Shown: positions 39,953 through 48,774 of the stretch, one piece after another | Layout: every line of letters starts with the position of its first letter | How positions within the stretch are numbered: the stretch's first letter is position 1 | NCBI GenBank assembly: GCA_964468725.1 | Contig: CAYXVU010000002.1 | Location: forward strand, 17,013-81,012 | Direction of reading: 5' to 3' | Length of the DNA stretch: 64,000 nt | Source: CAYXVU01 sp964468725 | GTDB taxonomy: Bacteria; Acidobacteriota; Blastocatellia; UBA7656 | Translations under genes and position numbers: made by a program | Notes under the pieces: model-generated | Told to the model about the DNA's origin: nothing | Databases searched by the model: none | What the model saw: the letters and a program-made list of their open reading frames with translations, nothing else

Positions 39953-40570
39953 ATGACAGTTTCGCTCTTTGGTATCAAAAGCTGGCTCACCTCTTTGGCC
40001 AATTGGTTGATGACCTTTGGCGCGCTCGGTCTATTCGGCATCGCGCTGCTCGATTCCGCACTGCTGCCGATGCCGAGCGGCCCGGATCTGATTTTAATTA
40101 CCCTGAGCACACTCAATCCTGCGCGTATGCCGTTGTATGTGCTCGCTGCGACGACGGGGTCAACCATCGGCTGCACCTTGCTCTACCTGATGGCCAGACG
40201 CGTCGGCATCAGCGTACTCAATCGCGTCAGTCAAGCGCGGCGCGACAAGATTGAAAACCTGCTCGGTCGTTACGATATGCTGGCGGTAATGATTCCGGCG
40301 ATTTTGCCGCCGCCCTTTCCGTTCAAACCCTTCGTCTTGTCAGCAGGAGTGTTCAAACTCAAACTCAGCCGCTTTATCTTGGCGATCTTCATCGGGCGCG
40401 CCATACGGTTTTTCATAGAAGGATGGCTGGCCATCGAATTCGGCGATGAAGCGGTGCAGATCATCAAACAGCATGGCGTAAAGGTCTTGATTGGCGTGGC
40501 TCTGATTGGGCTTGGTTGGCTAGCGTGGCGCTATTTTCGTTCCCGACAGATTCCATCTGATGTAAATTAA
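39953..40570 (+). CDS. DedA-family (VTT domain) membrane protein
   Basis: The product has 205 aa from the ATG at 39953; a TTG at 39938 directly after the preceding stop is possible. FGALGLFGIALLDSALLPMPSGPDLI is the re-entrant first motif, and ILPPPFPFKPFVLSAGVFK with RAIRFFIEGWLA matches the second. DedA proteins help flip undecaprenyl phosphate or phospholipids across the inner membrane. It is probably co-transcribed with the SpoIID gene, which would suit an envelope role. Confidence 0.88.
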   Translation: MTVSLFGIKSWLTSLANWLMTFGALGLFGIALLDSALLPMPSGPDLILITLSTLNPARMPLYVLAATTGSTIGCTLLYLMARRVGISVLNRVSQARRDKIENLLGRYDMLAVMIPAILPPPFPFKPFVLSAGVFKLKLSRFILAIFIGRAIRFFIEGWLAIEFGDEAVQIIKQHGVKVLIGVALIGLGWLAWRYFRSRQIPSDVN

Positions 40571-40680
40571 GTGAACGGATCAGCCCTCAGATAGTTAGAA
40601 CCTTTTGGAAAAGTTTCTTTTCCGCTTTTAGCCCCATGTGCTAGCATTAGCAGCTTGTATGGAAGTGAGTCACCGAATTC

Positions 40681-41160
40681 ATGAATAAACTCTTGTTGAC
40701 AGCCTTGATTCCCCTGCTGATGTTCACGGGGTTCGCTCAAACACGAACTTGCTTGCGCATACTACCAATGGACGAGTTGACGCGCGCCTCGGCAGTCATC
40801 GCGCGTGTGAAAGTTGTGCGGGCACGCGCCGGGTCGTATCAGGGCACCTACGGTCAGTTTGCCATCCTACAACCGGTCGAAGTAATTCAAGGCAACTTTT
40901 CGATCAAAGAACTCTACGTGTTGGCGCAGTCGAATGTCCCGTGCGCTGATGACCGCTACCTCGAAAAACAAGAGTTCCTCGTCTTTCTCGAACCCGAAGC
41001 CAGTCTCTTTCACACCGTCAATTATCAATACGGCCAGTTCCTTATCGAAGGCGAGATTGTCAAAGGCTGGCGCGATAAAAACGGCGCGGCCAGCGACCGC
41101 CCCTTTGTTGAAGTCCGGCAGGAGATTTTACGTTATCTGAGCGGCAACCCGCCCGAATAA
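40681..41160 (+). CDS. Secreted hypothetical protein
   Basis: The product has 159 aa with a signal peptide (1-20). The mature part has two Cys (CLRI, NVPCADDR) that could form a disulfide, and a beta-rich core (AVIARVKVVRARAG, FAILQPVEVIQGNF, ELYVLAQ, EFLVFLEPE). The pattern of a promised-rate-like AVIxG..V with a later FLV.FL resembles small exported domains in diverse bacteria. I do not recognise a named family. A -10-like motif GTGCTAGCAT lies at 40638. Confidence 0.7.
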   Translation: MNKLLLTALIPLLMFTGFAQTRTCLRILPMDELTRASAVIARVKVVRARAGSYQGTYGQFAILQPVEVIQGNFSIKELYVLAQSNVPCADDRYLEKQEFLVFLEPEASLFHTVNYQYGQFLIEGEIVKGWRDKNGAASDRPFVEVRQEILRYLSGNPPE

Positions 41161-41328
41161 ACGGCCAACCCGGCACCACCGCCACAGACCTGCCCACCGT
41201 TATAGAAAGCTTTGTGAACGAGTTTCGAAAGATTTTCCTTCTCAACTGACTGTATCTCGTCCGCCAATCTGTGCTAGAGTCCCGACAGCCGGAAATTTTC
41301 AACACTCATCGGTTCTTCGCAACAGGGG

Positions 41329-42360
41329 ATGAAATTTATTTTGCATAGCAGCCCAAAATCCAAACCGCGTTTGACGATTCATCACTTGGTCAGTTCGCGT
41401 GACACTGGCAGTTTTGCCGATGATGTGCGCGCCGGACTCATCGCCTATCCCAAGTTTCTCTTGCCGAAATACTTTTACGATGAACTCGGTTCGCGGCTTT
41501 TTGAAGCCATCTGTTGCCTCCCCGAATACAGCGTGACGCGCGACGAAAGCGAAATTCTTCGTCAGCACACGAACGAGATTCTGACGCGCATCGAACCGCA
41601 GGGCGCGCGCCCCATTCGCCTCATCGAACTCGGCAGCGGCAGTTCATCCAAAACGCGCTACGTGATCGAAGCTCTCCTCGCCCGGCAGTCGGAGTTGTAC
41701 TATGTGCCGGTAGATATCTCGCCGGAGATTTTAGAACTGAGCGCACAAGAGTTGTTGCGGAAATATGTGGCTCTGCGGATTACCGCCTATGCTGCGGATT
41801 ACACGACCGCTTTTCGCACCTTGGCCAGCGACGAGACGACGCACACTGAGCGCAACGTCGTACTGTTTCTCGGTTCGAGCATCGGCAATTTCGACCCGGC
41901 AGATGCGCAGTCGCTTCTCAAAGACATTCGTAACGCTTTGCGGGTCGGTGATGCGCTTTTACTCGGCACGGATTTGAAGAAGTCCGCCGCTTACCTCGAA
42001 GCCGCTTATGACGATGCATTGGGAGTGACGGCAGCATTCAATTTGAACCTGCTGGCGCGCATCAACCGCGAACTTGATGGCGATTTCGCCATCAAACAGT
42101 TTCAACACCGCGCCGTATATAACGAACTGGAAGGGCGAGTCGAAATTCATCTGGTCAGTCGCGTCGCGCAAACCGTGCGCGTCGGCGCCATTGGTTTGAC
42201 GGTGAATTTCGAGGCAGGTGAAACGATTCACACGGAAAACTCCTACAAGTACGATGCCGAACAAATCTGCGAATTGGCGCACAGCGCAGGCTTCGCAGCC
42301 AAACAGAGTTGGCAGGATAGCCAACAGCGATTCCGTTTCAATCTGCTCGTCGCTGAATGA
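41329..42360 (+). CDS. egtD: L-histidine N(alpha)-methyltransferase EgtD
   Basis: The product has 343 aa. PKFLLPKYFYDELGSRLFEAICCLPEYSVTRDE is the characteristic N-terminal motif, IELGSGSSSKT binds SAM, LGSSIGNFDP carries the substrate-binding Asn, and ETIHTENSYKY carries the Glu/Ser pair that contacts histidine. It trimethylates histidine to hercynine, the first step of ergothioneine synthesis. The partner EgtB is not adjacent. It is preceded by a GTGCTAGAGT motif at 41271 and has an ATG start at 41329. Confidence 0.95.
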   Translation: MKFILHSSPKSKPRLTIHHLVSSRDTGSFADDVRAGLIAYPKFLLPKYFYDELGSRLFEAICCLPEYSVTRDESEILRQHTNEILTRIEPQGARPIRLIELGSGSSSKTRYVIEALLARQSELYYVPVDISPEILELSAQELLRKYVALRITAYAADYTTAFRTLASDETTHTERNVVLFLGSSIGNFDPADAQSLLKDIRNALRVGDALLLGTDLKKSAAYLEAAYDDALGVTAAFNLNLLARINRELDGDFAIKQFQHRAVYNELEGRVEIHLVSRVAQTVRVGAIGLTVNFEAGETIHTENSYKYDAEQICELAHSAGFAAKQSWQDSQQRFRFNLLVAE

Positions 42361-42434
42361 AGCGCAGGAACATTCCCCCTTACGTCGGTGTCAAACCTCG
42401 ATAGAGCGCTCACCAAATTTCGAGGTCTATCGTC

Positions 42435-42851
42435 TTGCCAAACCCGACTTCACGAACCCGCGCGGCGCGCGTTGCACCGACAATCAATGTCACGCCGCTT
42501 GTTGATGTACTGCTTGTGCTGTTGATCCTCTTTATGATCGCGCAACCGAAACGCGAGCAAAAGCTTCCGGTCACAACTCCGCAACCGGCGGTGGAAGACA
42601 GCCCCTCACCTCCGGAGATGTTGATGCTCACCGTGTCAGAAGATTTTCAACTGGCGCTCAATTCACAGGCGATTCGAATGGAAGAATTGCTACCTCTGCT
42701 CAGCCGTTTGATGGAAGAACGGCAAGTCGAAGCGCGCGCACTCTTTATCAAAGCACCGCCGCGCGCTGCCTATCACTCTGTCGTATTATTGATTGATCTC
42801 GCCAAAGGCGCGGGCGTCAAGACCATTGGGTTACTAGCCGATGAGAGTTAG
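42435..42851 (+). CDS. ExbD/TolR-family biopolymer transport protein
   Basis: The product has 138 aa with a TTG start. INVTPLVDVLLVLLILFMI (about 17-35) is the diagnostic single helix with the protonatable Asp. The periplasmic domain ends in a GAGVKTIGLLAD strand typical of ExbD. It normally works with ExbB/TolQ, which is not seen next to it. It supports the diderm inference. Confidence 0.9.
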   Translation: MPNPTSRTRAARVAPTINVTPLVDVLLVLLILFMIAQPKREQKLPVTTPQPAVEDSPSPPEMLMLTVSEDFQLALNSQAIRMEELLPLLSRLMEERQVEARALFIKAPPRAAYHSVVLLIDLAKGAGVKTIGLLADES

Positions 42852-42959
42852 CTCAGCACGCGGTTTCATAAGCTAAGAACAGATCGCCAAGAGATGTAAC
42901 CTTGGGTAATTTTTCTTGCGCTCTCGGTGACGAGGCGGTGAGAAGATTACGGAGGCTTT

Positions 42960-44489
42960 TTATGCGATCTTTCGCAAGCCCATTTTATAGAGCAGCTTCA
43001 TCAAGCCTTTGAATCGCGCATACCAACGCTCAGTGTAGGGGAACCACCAGAAGTTGCTCGGCATCGGCAGCAGGTCCCAATTGATATGTTTCATGCGCAC
43101 GAACTCCAATAGCCCCGCGCTGCCATGCGTCACCCCCATCCCGCTCTCTTTCACCCCAAACCAAGGGGTGCGCGCCGAGCCATGCGTATAAATCGCGTCA
43201 TTGATAATCACGGTACCGGCTTCGATGCGGCGCGCGATGCGACGACCTTTGTCATTATCGGAAGTCCACACCGACGCGAGCAGACCGTAGCGTGTATGGT
43301 TGGCTTCACGGATGGCTTCCTCTTCATCCTTGACGACGATGATGGGCAAGACCGGGCCGAAGGTCTCTTCGGTTACGACTTTCATGGAGTTGTTGACATC
43401 AACGAGTACGGTCGGCTCAAAGAAGAAGCCGCCGAGGTCATCACGACGTCTACCGCCGGTCAATACCCGCGCCCCGCGCGCGACGGCATCGGCAATCTGC
43501 TCGTTGACGATGTTGAGTTGCGCTTCATTCGCCAGCGGGCCGATGTCGGTTGCGCACCCTGAAGGCGCGCCGATGCGCAGTTTCTTCACCTCTTCGACCA
43601 CTGCAGGGATGAACTTTTCCGCCAACGGTTCGACGACGTAGAGCCGTTCGACCGACGCGCACACCTGTCCGCAGTTGGCAAACGCGCCCCACACTGCGCC
43701 TTTGACGGTGCGTTCGAAGGGCGCATCTTCACAGACAATCATGGGGTCTTTGCCGCCAAGTTCTAACACGACTGGCAATAAGCGTTTGGCTGCACTTTCG
43801 GCAATCTTTTTGCCGGTGCGCACCGAACCGGTGAAGAAAATTTTGTCTACTGATGATTCGACCAGCGCCGCGCCGGTCGAGCCATCGCCTTGTAAGACTT
43901 GAATGAGGCCTTCGGGAAATCCGGCTGCCGCCATCAGTCGTTGAATGGCATCGGCCACCAGCGGCGTGTATTCGGAAGGCTTCAAGATCACCGCATTCCC
44001 GGCCATCAGCGCCATAATGATTTCGCCCATCGGAATGGCGAAGGGGAAATTCCATGGGCTGATGATGCCGACGACGCCGAGCGGTTCATAGGTAATCAGC
44101 GAACGCTTATTGCGAAATACGGCGAGGGTGAAGCGCTCGTCGCGCAATACGCGCTCGGTCTTGGCGGCAAAATGGCTCATCAAATCGGCGACCGGAAAGA
44201 CTTCGGTCGTGAGCGCTTCGAAGCCGGGTTTGCCGGTTTCGTCCGAGAGGATGCTGATGATTTCGTTCTGTCGGTCATAGAGTGCGCGGCGGGCTTTGAG
44301 CACATAGCGCGCGCGATTGCGATACGAGAGCGCCGCCCACCCCGGTTGCGCGGCGCGCGCCCGCGCCAGAGCCGCATTCACATCTTCAGCGGTGGCAATC
44401 GGGAAGCGTCCCAACTCTTCGAGAGTTGATGGGTTCAGGGATACGATTTCAAGTCTGTGCGCGTTGACGTTTGCTAGCCTTGCAGTCAT
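42960..44489 (-). CDS. Aldehyde dehydrogenase family protein
   Basis: The product has 509 aa. The NAD(P) site GSVRTGKKI, the general base Glu in LELGGKDPMIV and the catalytic Cys in GQVCASVERLYV are present. IISPWNFPFAIPMGE, NHTRYGLLASVW and the C-terminal ALDH signature complete the fold. It oxidises aldehydes to acids; coenzyme and substrate are not determined. The C-terminal tail (WDLLPMPSNFWWFPYTERWYARFKGLM) resembles membrane-associated fatty aldehyde dehydrogenases. Confidence 0.93.
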   Translation of the reverse strand: MTARLANVNAHRLEIVSLNPSTLEELGRFPIATAEDVNAALARARAAQPGWAALSYRNRARYVLKARRALYDRQNEIISILSDETGKPGFEALTTEVFPVADLMSHFAAKTERVLRDERFTLAVFRNKRSLITYEPLGVVGIISPWNFPFAIPMGEIIMALMAGNAVILKPSEYTPLVADAIQRLMAAAGFPEGLIQVLQGDGSTGAALVESSVDKIFFTGSVRTGKKIAESAAKRLLPVVLELGGKDPMIVCEDAPFERTVKGAVWGAFANCGQVCASVERLYVVEPLAEKFIPAVVEEVKKLRIGAPSGCATDIGPLANEAQLNIVNEQIADAVARGARVLTGGRRRDDLGGFFFEPTVLVDVNNSMKVVTEETFGPVLPIIVVKDEEEAIREANHTRYGLLASVWTSDNDKGRRIARRIEAGTVIINDAIYTHGSARTPWFGVKESGMGVTHGSAGLLEFVRMKHINWDLLPMPSNFWWFPYTERWYARFKGLMKLLYKMGLRKIA

Positions 44490-44532
44490 GCCGCCTCCTT
44501 CAAAAGTGACGAGTGACGAGCAAAGGAGGGAT

Positions 44533-45189
44533 TCACTCGTTCGGGTTACCGACCATACGAATCAAATCCTGTGGGGAATCGAACAAATGATCCGGCGCGT
44601 GCGACATCAGTCTTTCACGATTCACGCCGCTCCACAAGGCAGCGGCGGTGCGCGTGCCTGCGCGTTGTCCCATCAAAATGTCGGACGGACTATCGCCAAT
44701 GACCAGCGTGCGCTGCGGGTTAGCATCGAAATGGCGGAGGGCGCGCAGCACGCCATCGGGTTCGGGCTTCGGGTTGTCCACGTCATCCCCCCAGATGGCC
44801 AGTTCGATATGCCCTGCCAGCCCGGTGATGTCCAGTTCGAGTTCGCCAGCGCGGCGCGGCTTGAGCGAAACGATGGCCAGATGCGCCGCCCGCCGGTTCA
44901 ATAGGTCAAGCGCTTCGATAATGCCTTCATAAGCGATCAGGTGCAGGTGATGGTTAGCGTAATAATGCTCTTCGAAACTGAGCAACAGATCATCGAGAGT
45001 CGCTTCCCCGTAGCGCCGCAAAACCTCTTGTGGCGTCAGATTCCAGTATTCCCGAAACTCCGCCTCGTCAATGATCTGTCCGGTGTGTCGTCGGATGGTG
45101 TGCGAGAAGGCCGCGTTATAGGCGTCCTCCGAACGCGCGAGCGTGCCATCGAAATCGAAGATGAAGCAATCGAACGAAGTCATAAACAA
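44533..45189 (-). CDS. HAD-superfamily phosphatase (phosphoglycolate phosphatase-like)
   Basis: The product has 218 aa. Motif I FIFDFDGTLARSED, motif II VSLKP, Lys and motif IV IGDSPSDILMGQRAG place it in HAD subfamily IA with a helical cap. Likely substrates are phosphoglycolate or similar small phosphate esters. It lies between the aldehyde dehydrogenase and accA on the same strand with short gaps, so these may share a transcript. Confidence 0.88.
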   Translation of the reverse strand: MFMTSFDCFIFDFDGTLARSEDAYNAAFSHTIRRHTGQIIDEAEFREYWNLTPQEVLRRYGEATLDDLLLSFEEHYYANHHLHLIAYEGIIEALDLLNRRAAHLAIVSLKPRRAGELELDITGLAGHIELAIWGDDVDNPKPEPDGVLRALRHFDANPQRTLVIGDSPSDILMGQRAGTRTAAALWSGVNRERLMSHAPDHLFDSPQDLIRMVGNPNE

Positions 45190-45237
45190 ATGAGGATGGA
45201 AGAGAGCAGCAGGGAACGAGTTTGCCTTGCGCCTTCT

Positions 45238-46149
45238 TCAGTCAGTTTTCTGAATCTCTTGATACTCGCCCATAACCCGGAATTTATCGTGGCGTTGTTG
45301 CACAAGTTGGTCGCCGCTCAGGTGGCGCAGCGAATTGAGCGATTCGAGTAAGTAATGATCGAGGGTTTCGGCTGTCTTTTGGTGATCAGTGTGCGCGCCG
45401 CCCGGAGGTTCGGGAACGATCTTATCAATCAGCTTGAACCGGAGGAGGTCGGGAGCCGTCAGCTTCAAAGCTTCCGCCGCCTGTTCCGCATAGGCCGGGT
45501 CGCGCCAGAGAATCGAGGCGCAACCTTCGGGCGAGATGACCGAGTAGATCGAATTCTCCAGCATCATCACGATATTGCCGACGCCAATGGCCAGCGCTCC
45601 GCCCGAACCGCCTTCGCCGGTTACGGTGACGATGACCGGCACTTCGAGTTTGGCCATCTCGCGTAGGTTGTAAGCGATAGCTTCGGCCTGTCCGCGCTCC
45701 TCCGCGTCAATGCCGGGATAAGCGCCGGGCGTGTCAATAAAGGTGAAGATAGGGCGATGAAACTTATGCGCCAGTTTCATGATGCGCAAGGCTTTGCGAT
45801 ACCCTTCCGGTTTGGGCATGCCAAAATTGCGTTGCTGACGCTCTTTCGTGGTGCGGCCTTTTTGATGGCCGATGACGACGCACGGTTCATCATGAAAGAC
45901 GGCCAGCCCCGCGATCATTGCCGGATCATCGCCAAACCGGCGGTCGCCGTGCAGTTCGATGAAGTGGGTAAAGATCAGCTTGATATAGTCGAGGGTGTAA
46001 GGGCGATCTGAATGCCGCGCCAGTTGCACGCGCTCCCAAGCGCTGGGCGGGCGCTCGGCTGTGAGATTCGCAGATTCGGATTCTTGTAATCGGCGGTGAA
46101 TCTCGTCAATCGAGTCGTCTTCGCTTGCAGCCATGTTTCGTTCAGCCAT
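45238..46149 (-). CDS. accA: Acetyl-CoA carboxylase carboxyltransferase subunit alpha
   Basis: The product has 303 aa. RPYTLDYIKLIFTHFIELHGDRRFGDDPAMIAGLA, the CoA-binding GGSGGALAIGVGN and the EGCASILWRDP motif identify AccA. With AccD, encoded elsewhere, it makes malonyl-CoA for fatty acid synthesis. The start is chosen at 46149 (GGAAG site); a second ATG at 46134 lies within a tandem copy of the same short sequence. The open frame continues to 46275, but that part has no family match. Confidence 0.93.
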   Translation of the reverse strand: MAERNMAASEDDSIDEIHRRLQESESANLTAERPPSAWERVQLARHSDRPYTLDYIKLIFTHFIELHGDRRFGDDPAMIAGLAVFHDEPCVVIGHQKGRTTKERQQRNFGMPKPEGYRKALRIMKLAHKFHRPIFTFIDTPGAYPGIDAEERGQAEAIAYNLREMAKLEVPVIVTVTGEGGSGGALAIGVGNIVMMLENSIYSVISPEGCASILWRDPAYAEQAAEALKLTAPDLLRFKLIDKIVPEPPGGAHTDHQKTAETLDHYLLESLNSLRHLSGDQLVQQRHDKFRVMGEYQEIQKTD

Positions 46150-46288
46150 GTTTCGCTTCCAATAATTTGACCGCCACGCGCCTGGCGAACCAAACAGGTG
46201 GTTGACCGGCAAGCGCGAAACGAAGAAGGCTGTCGTGCGCTTGTTGCTGACCGCCTCTTTCTGCTCGCGCCTCACTTTGCCGCCTATC

Positions 46289-46318
46289 TTGACACTCTTT
46301 GCACCGCCTTGCTACATT
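46289..46318 (+). promoter_or_regulatory. Sigma-70-type promoter for isocitrate dehydrogenase
   Basis: TTGACA (46289-46294), an 18-nt spacer and TACATT (46313-46318), about 50 nt before the ATG at 46368. It sits in the divergent space with accA. Confidence 0.55.
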
Positions 46319-46367
46319 CCGCCCGCTTATCATTTCACTCTGCGTTTGACAAAGGAGAGCAAGCATT

Positions 46368-47753
46368 ATGGCGATGTTCAATGGTATAGAAGTTCCCGCA
46401 GATGGTCAAAAGATTACCGTCGAAGGCGCAAAGCTCCATGTGCCTCCGCATCCTGTCATCCCGTTTATCGAAGGGGACGGCACCGGACGCGACATCTGGC
46501 GCGCATCGCAGCGCGTTTTCGATGCAGCAGTCGAAAACGCCTATGGCGGCCAGCGCCGCGTCGTCTGGTATGAAATCTTCGCCGGAGAGAAGTGCTTCAA
46601 TCAGTTTGGCGAATGGCTCACGGAGGATTCCGTCAAAGCCATCGCCGAATACGTCGTCGCCATCAAAGGGCCGCTCACCACTCCTGTAGGCGGCGGCATT
46701 CGCTCGCTCAACGTCACCCTGCGCCAAGTGCTCGACCTCTACGCTTGTGTGCGCCCCGTGCGTTACTTTGACGGTGTGCCCTCGCCGGTCAAACGCCCCG
46801 ATAAAGTGGACATCGTCATCTTCCGCGAAAATACCGAAGACGTGTATGCTGGCGTCGAATTCGTCTCCGGCAGCGAGCGCGCAGGAGAGATTATCGGCCT
46901 GCTAAATGACAAGTTCGGCTACAAGGTTCGCACCGATAGTGGCATCGGCATCAAACCCATTTCGCCGACCGGAACCAAACGCCTGGTGCGCCGCGCCATC
47001 AATTACGCGCTCGAATTCAAACGCCGTTCGGTGACCTTGATGCACAAAGGCAACATCATGAAGTTCACCGAAGGCGCATTCCGCGATTGGGGATACGAAC
47101 TGGCGAAAGAGGAATTCCGCAAACACATCGTCACCGAACGCGAGACCTGGATATTAGATAATCTCGACAAAAATCCGAATCTCTCAGCCGAAGAGAACGC
47201 GCAAATGATCGAGCCGGGATTGGGGCAAATGTCGGAAAACCAGCGCAACGATGTCATTGCAGAGATCAATCATACGATTGCGGCCATCGGCCAATCGCAT
47301 GGCAACGGCGCGTGGAAAGGGAAATTGCTCATTCAAGACCGCATCGCCGATTCGATGTTCCAACAAATCCTGATTCGCCCCGACGAGTATTCGGTCGTGG
47401 CGACGCCGAACCTCAATGGCGATTACTTCTCCGATGCGGCGGCAGCGCAAGTCGGCGGACTCGGCATGGCTCCGGGGGCGAACATTGGCGACAACGCAGC
47501 GGTCTTTGAAGCGACCCATGGCACGGCTCCCAAATATGCCGATAAAGATGTCATCAATCCGTCATCGGTGATGTTATCGGGCGTGATGATGTTCGATCAT
47601 ATGGGTTGGCGCGAAGCCAGCGAGTTGATTATCAGCGGGCTGACCAAAACGATTCAGCAAAAGCGTGTGACCTACGATTTGGAACGCCAAATGGAAGGCG
47701 CAACTAAAGTCAAAACCAGCGAATTCGCTTCGGCCATCATCGAGAATATGTGA
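46368..47753 (+). CDS. icd: NADP-type isocitrate dehydrogenase
   Basis: The product has 461 aa. VGGGIRSLNVTLRQ carries the substrate-binding/phosphorylatable Ser. REXTEDVYAG-type (FRENTEDVYAGVEF), LMHKGNIMKFTEGAFRDWGYE, NGDYFSDAAAAQVGGLGMAPGANIG and EATHGTAPKYADKD follow the bacterial icd order. It decarboxylates isocitrate to 2-oxoglutarate in the TCA cycle. NADP specificity is inferred from overall similarity to bacterial homodimeric IDH. It is preceded by a clear promoter. Confidence 0.95.
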   Translation: MAMFNGIEVPADGQKITVEGAKLHVPPHPVIPFIEGDGTGRDIWRASQRVFDAAVENAYGGQRRVVWYEIFAGEKCFNQFGEWLTEDSVKAIAEYVVAIKGPLTTPVGGGIRSLNVTLRQVLDLYACVRPVRYFDGVPSPVKRPDKVDIVIFRENTEDVYAGVEFVSGSERAGEIIGLLNDKFGYKVRTDSGIGIKPISPTGTKRLVRRAINYALEFKRRSVTLMHKGNIMKFTEGAFRDWGYELAKEEFRKHIVTERETWILDNLDKNPNLSAEENAQMIEPGLGQMSENQRNDVIAEINHTIAAIGQSHGNGAWKGKLLIQDRIADSMFQQILIRPDEYSVVATPNLNGDYFSDAAAAQVGGLGMAPGANIGDNAAVFEATHGTAPKYADKDVINPSSVMLSGVMMFDHMGWREASELIISGLTKTIQQKRVTYDLERQMEGATKVKTSEFASAIIENM

Positions 47754-47918
47754 AGCGGTCAACGCCGTCGCGCCCTTTGCCAATAACCGCACAGCCTTTT
47801 CAGAGAAGAGGGTTGCCCTGAATTGCGCCTCTTATCCCGAAGGCCCGCGAATGATTCGTGTGGTTCTCGGTCTCTCCGGGTTTTCATTCCATCGCAACTT
47901 ACCTGTACTCTTAACAGC

Positions 47919-48089
47919 CTATGACTTCATATTGGCGGCGATGCGTCTGACCATCGTCGCCAAAAAGAAGCAGACGACGCCGCCGAAGATGGCGTATTTC
48001 CATGACAAGATTTGAAACGCCATGGCGATGAAGAAGATGATGCCTATCGTCGTCAAAACGATGGCGATTACGTGCGCGTTCTTTTCCAT
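47919..48089 (-). CDS. Small two-helix membrane protein (56 aa)
   Basis: A 56-residue frame with an ATG at 48089 after a GGACAGACGAA stretch and a TAG at 47919. It encodes two hydrophobic helices (about HVIAIVLTTIGIIFFIAMAF and AIFGGVVCFFLATMV) with a short WKY turn and a basic C-terminus. The next gene upstream on this strand ends 28 bp away, so they form a likely operon. It is too short for standard ORF lists. Family unknown. Confidence 0.6.
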   Translation of the reverse strand: MEKNAHVIAIVLTTIGIIFFIAMAFQILSWKYAIFGGVVCFFLATMVRRIAANMKS

Positions 48090-48117
48090 TTCGTCTGTCC
48101 TTTTGCTTTGATTTTCT

Positions 48118-48609
48118 TCAAGCGCCTTCGGCGCTCGTTTGGCGCTGCCTGCTCAGGCGAGCGATGGCCGCCGCGCCTTTGAAATGAATCATTACCCAAG
48201 CGATGGCGATGACCAGACAACTGGGAATCACAACGGCGAGCCAGAAATTCCAACCCGGCACTCTGGCAGTGACTTCGGAGACTGCCGCCGCCATCAGTCC
48301 CGCGTATGACCACAACATAAAGCGCGCATGCATGGCGAGCCAACGGGCGCGCGGGCGACGCAAGACGACGACTCCAACGCCGAGCAGGATATATACTAAG
48401 CTGACAATCGCCAGCGCATGAAACGGGCCGAATGTGCCAAACAATCTATAGATCGTGAGCGCTGTGACATTGAGTGCCAGCATGCTGGTGAAATAGAGAT
48501 GGCCAATTGTGCGATGCCATCGCGTGCCCTTCTTCATCAGAATCGCTGCCAGCCCCGCTAACAGGGCAACGATGCCGAACGTCAGGTGAACGGCGCCGAG
48601 TGTAGTCAC
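48118..48609 (-). CDS. DUF2306-like membrane protein
   Basis: The product has 163 aa from a GTG at 48609 preceded by GGGAGGAGAG; an upstream in-frame ATG at 48819 gives an implausible Arg-rich extension. Four hydrophobic segments include LTFGIVALLAGLAAILMKKGTRWHRTIGHLYF and ARWLAMHARFMLWSYAGLMAAAVSEV, with His residues that fit the DUF2306 pattern. Function unknown; heme- or cytochrome-like roles have been proposed for relatives, but nothing in the sequence proves it. Confidence 0.7.
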   Translation of the reverse strand: MTTLGAVHLTFGIVALLAGLAAILMKKGTRWHRTIGHLYFTSMLALNVTALTIYRLFGTFGPFHALAIVSLVYILLGVGVVVLRRPRARWLAMHARFMLWSYAGLMAAAVSEVTARVPGWNFWLAVVIPSCLVIAIAWVMIHFKGAAAIARLSRQRQTSAEGA

Positions 48610-48774
48610 CAATCGTCTCTCCTCCCCTGCAATCTTCGTCGCGCGAAATTGTACGGGGTGCGCAGCGAAAAAATCGCGCGCTCCTCTAAACGGTCGGTTT
48701 TTTCGACTGAACGGTGCAGCATTGCAGGACGGGCAGTTGGCAGCCGCCAGCCTTTTTGTCAGAATCGTTGAGCG

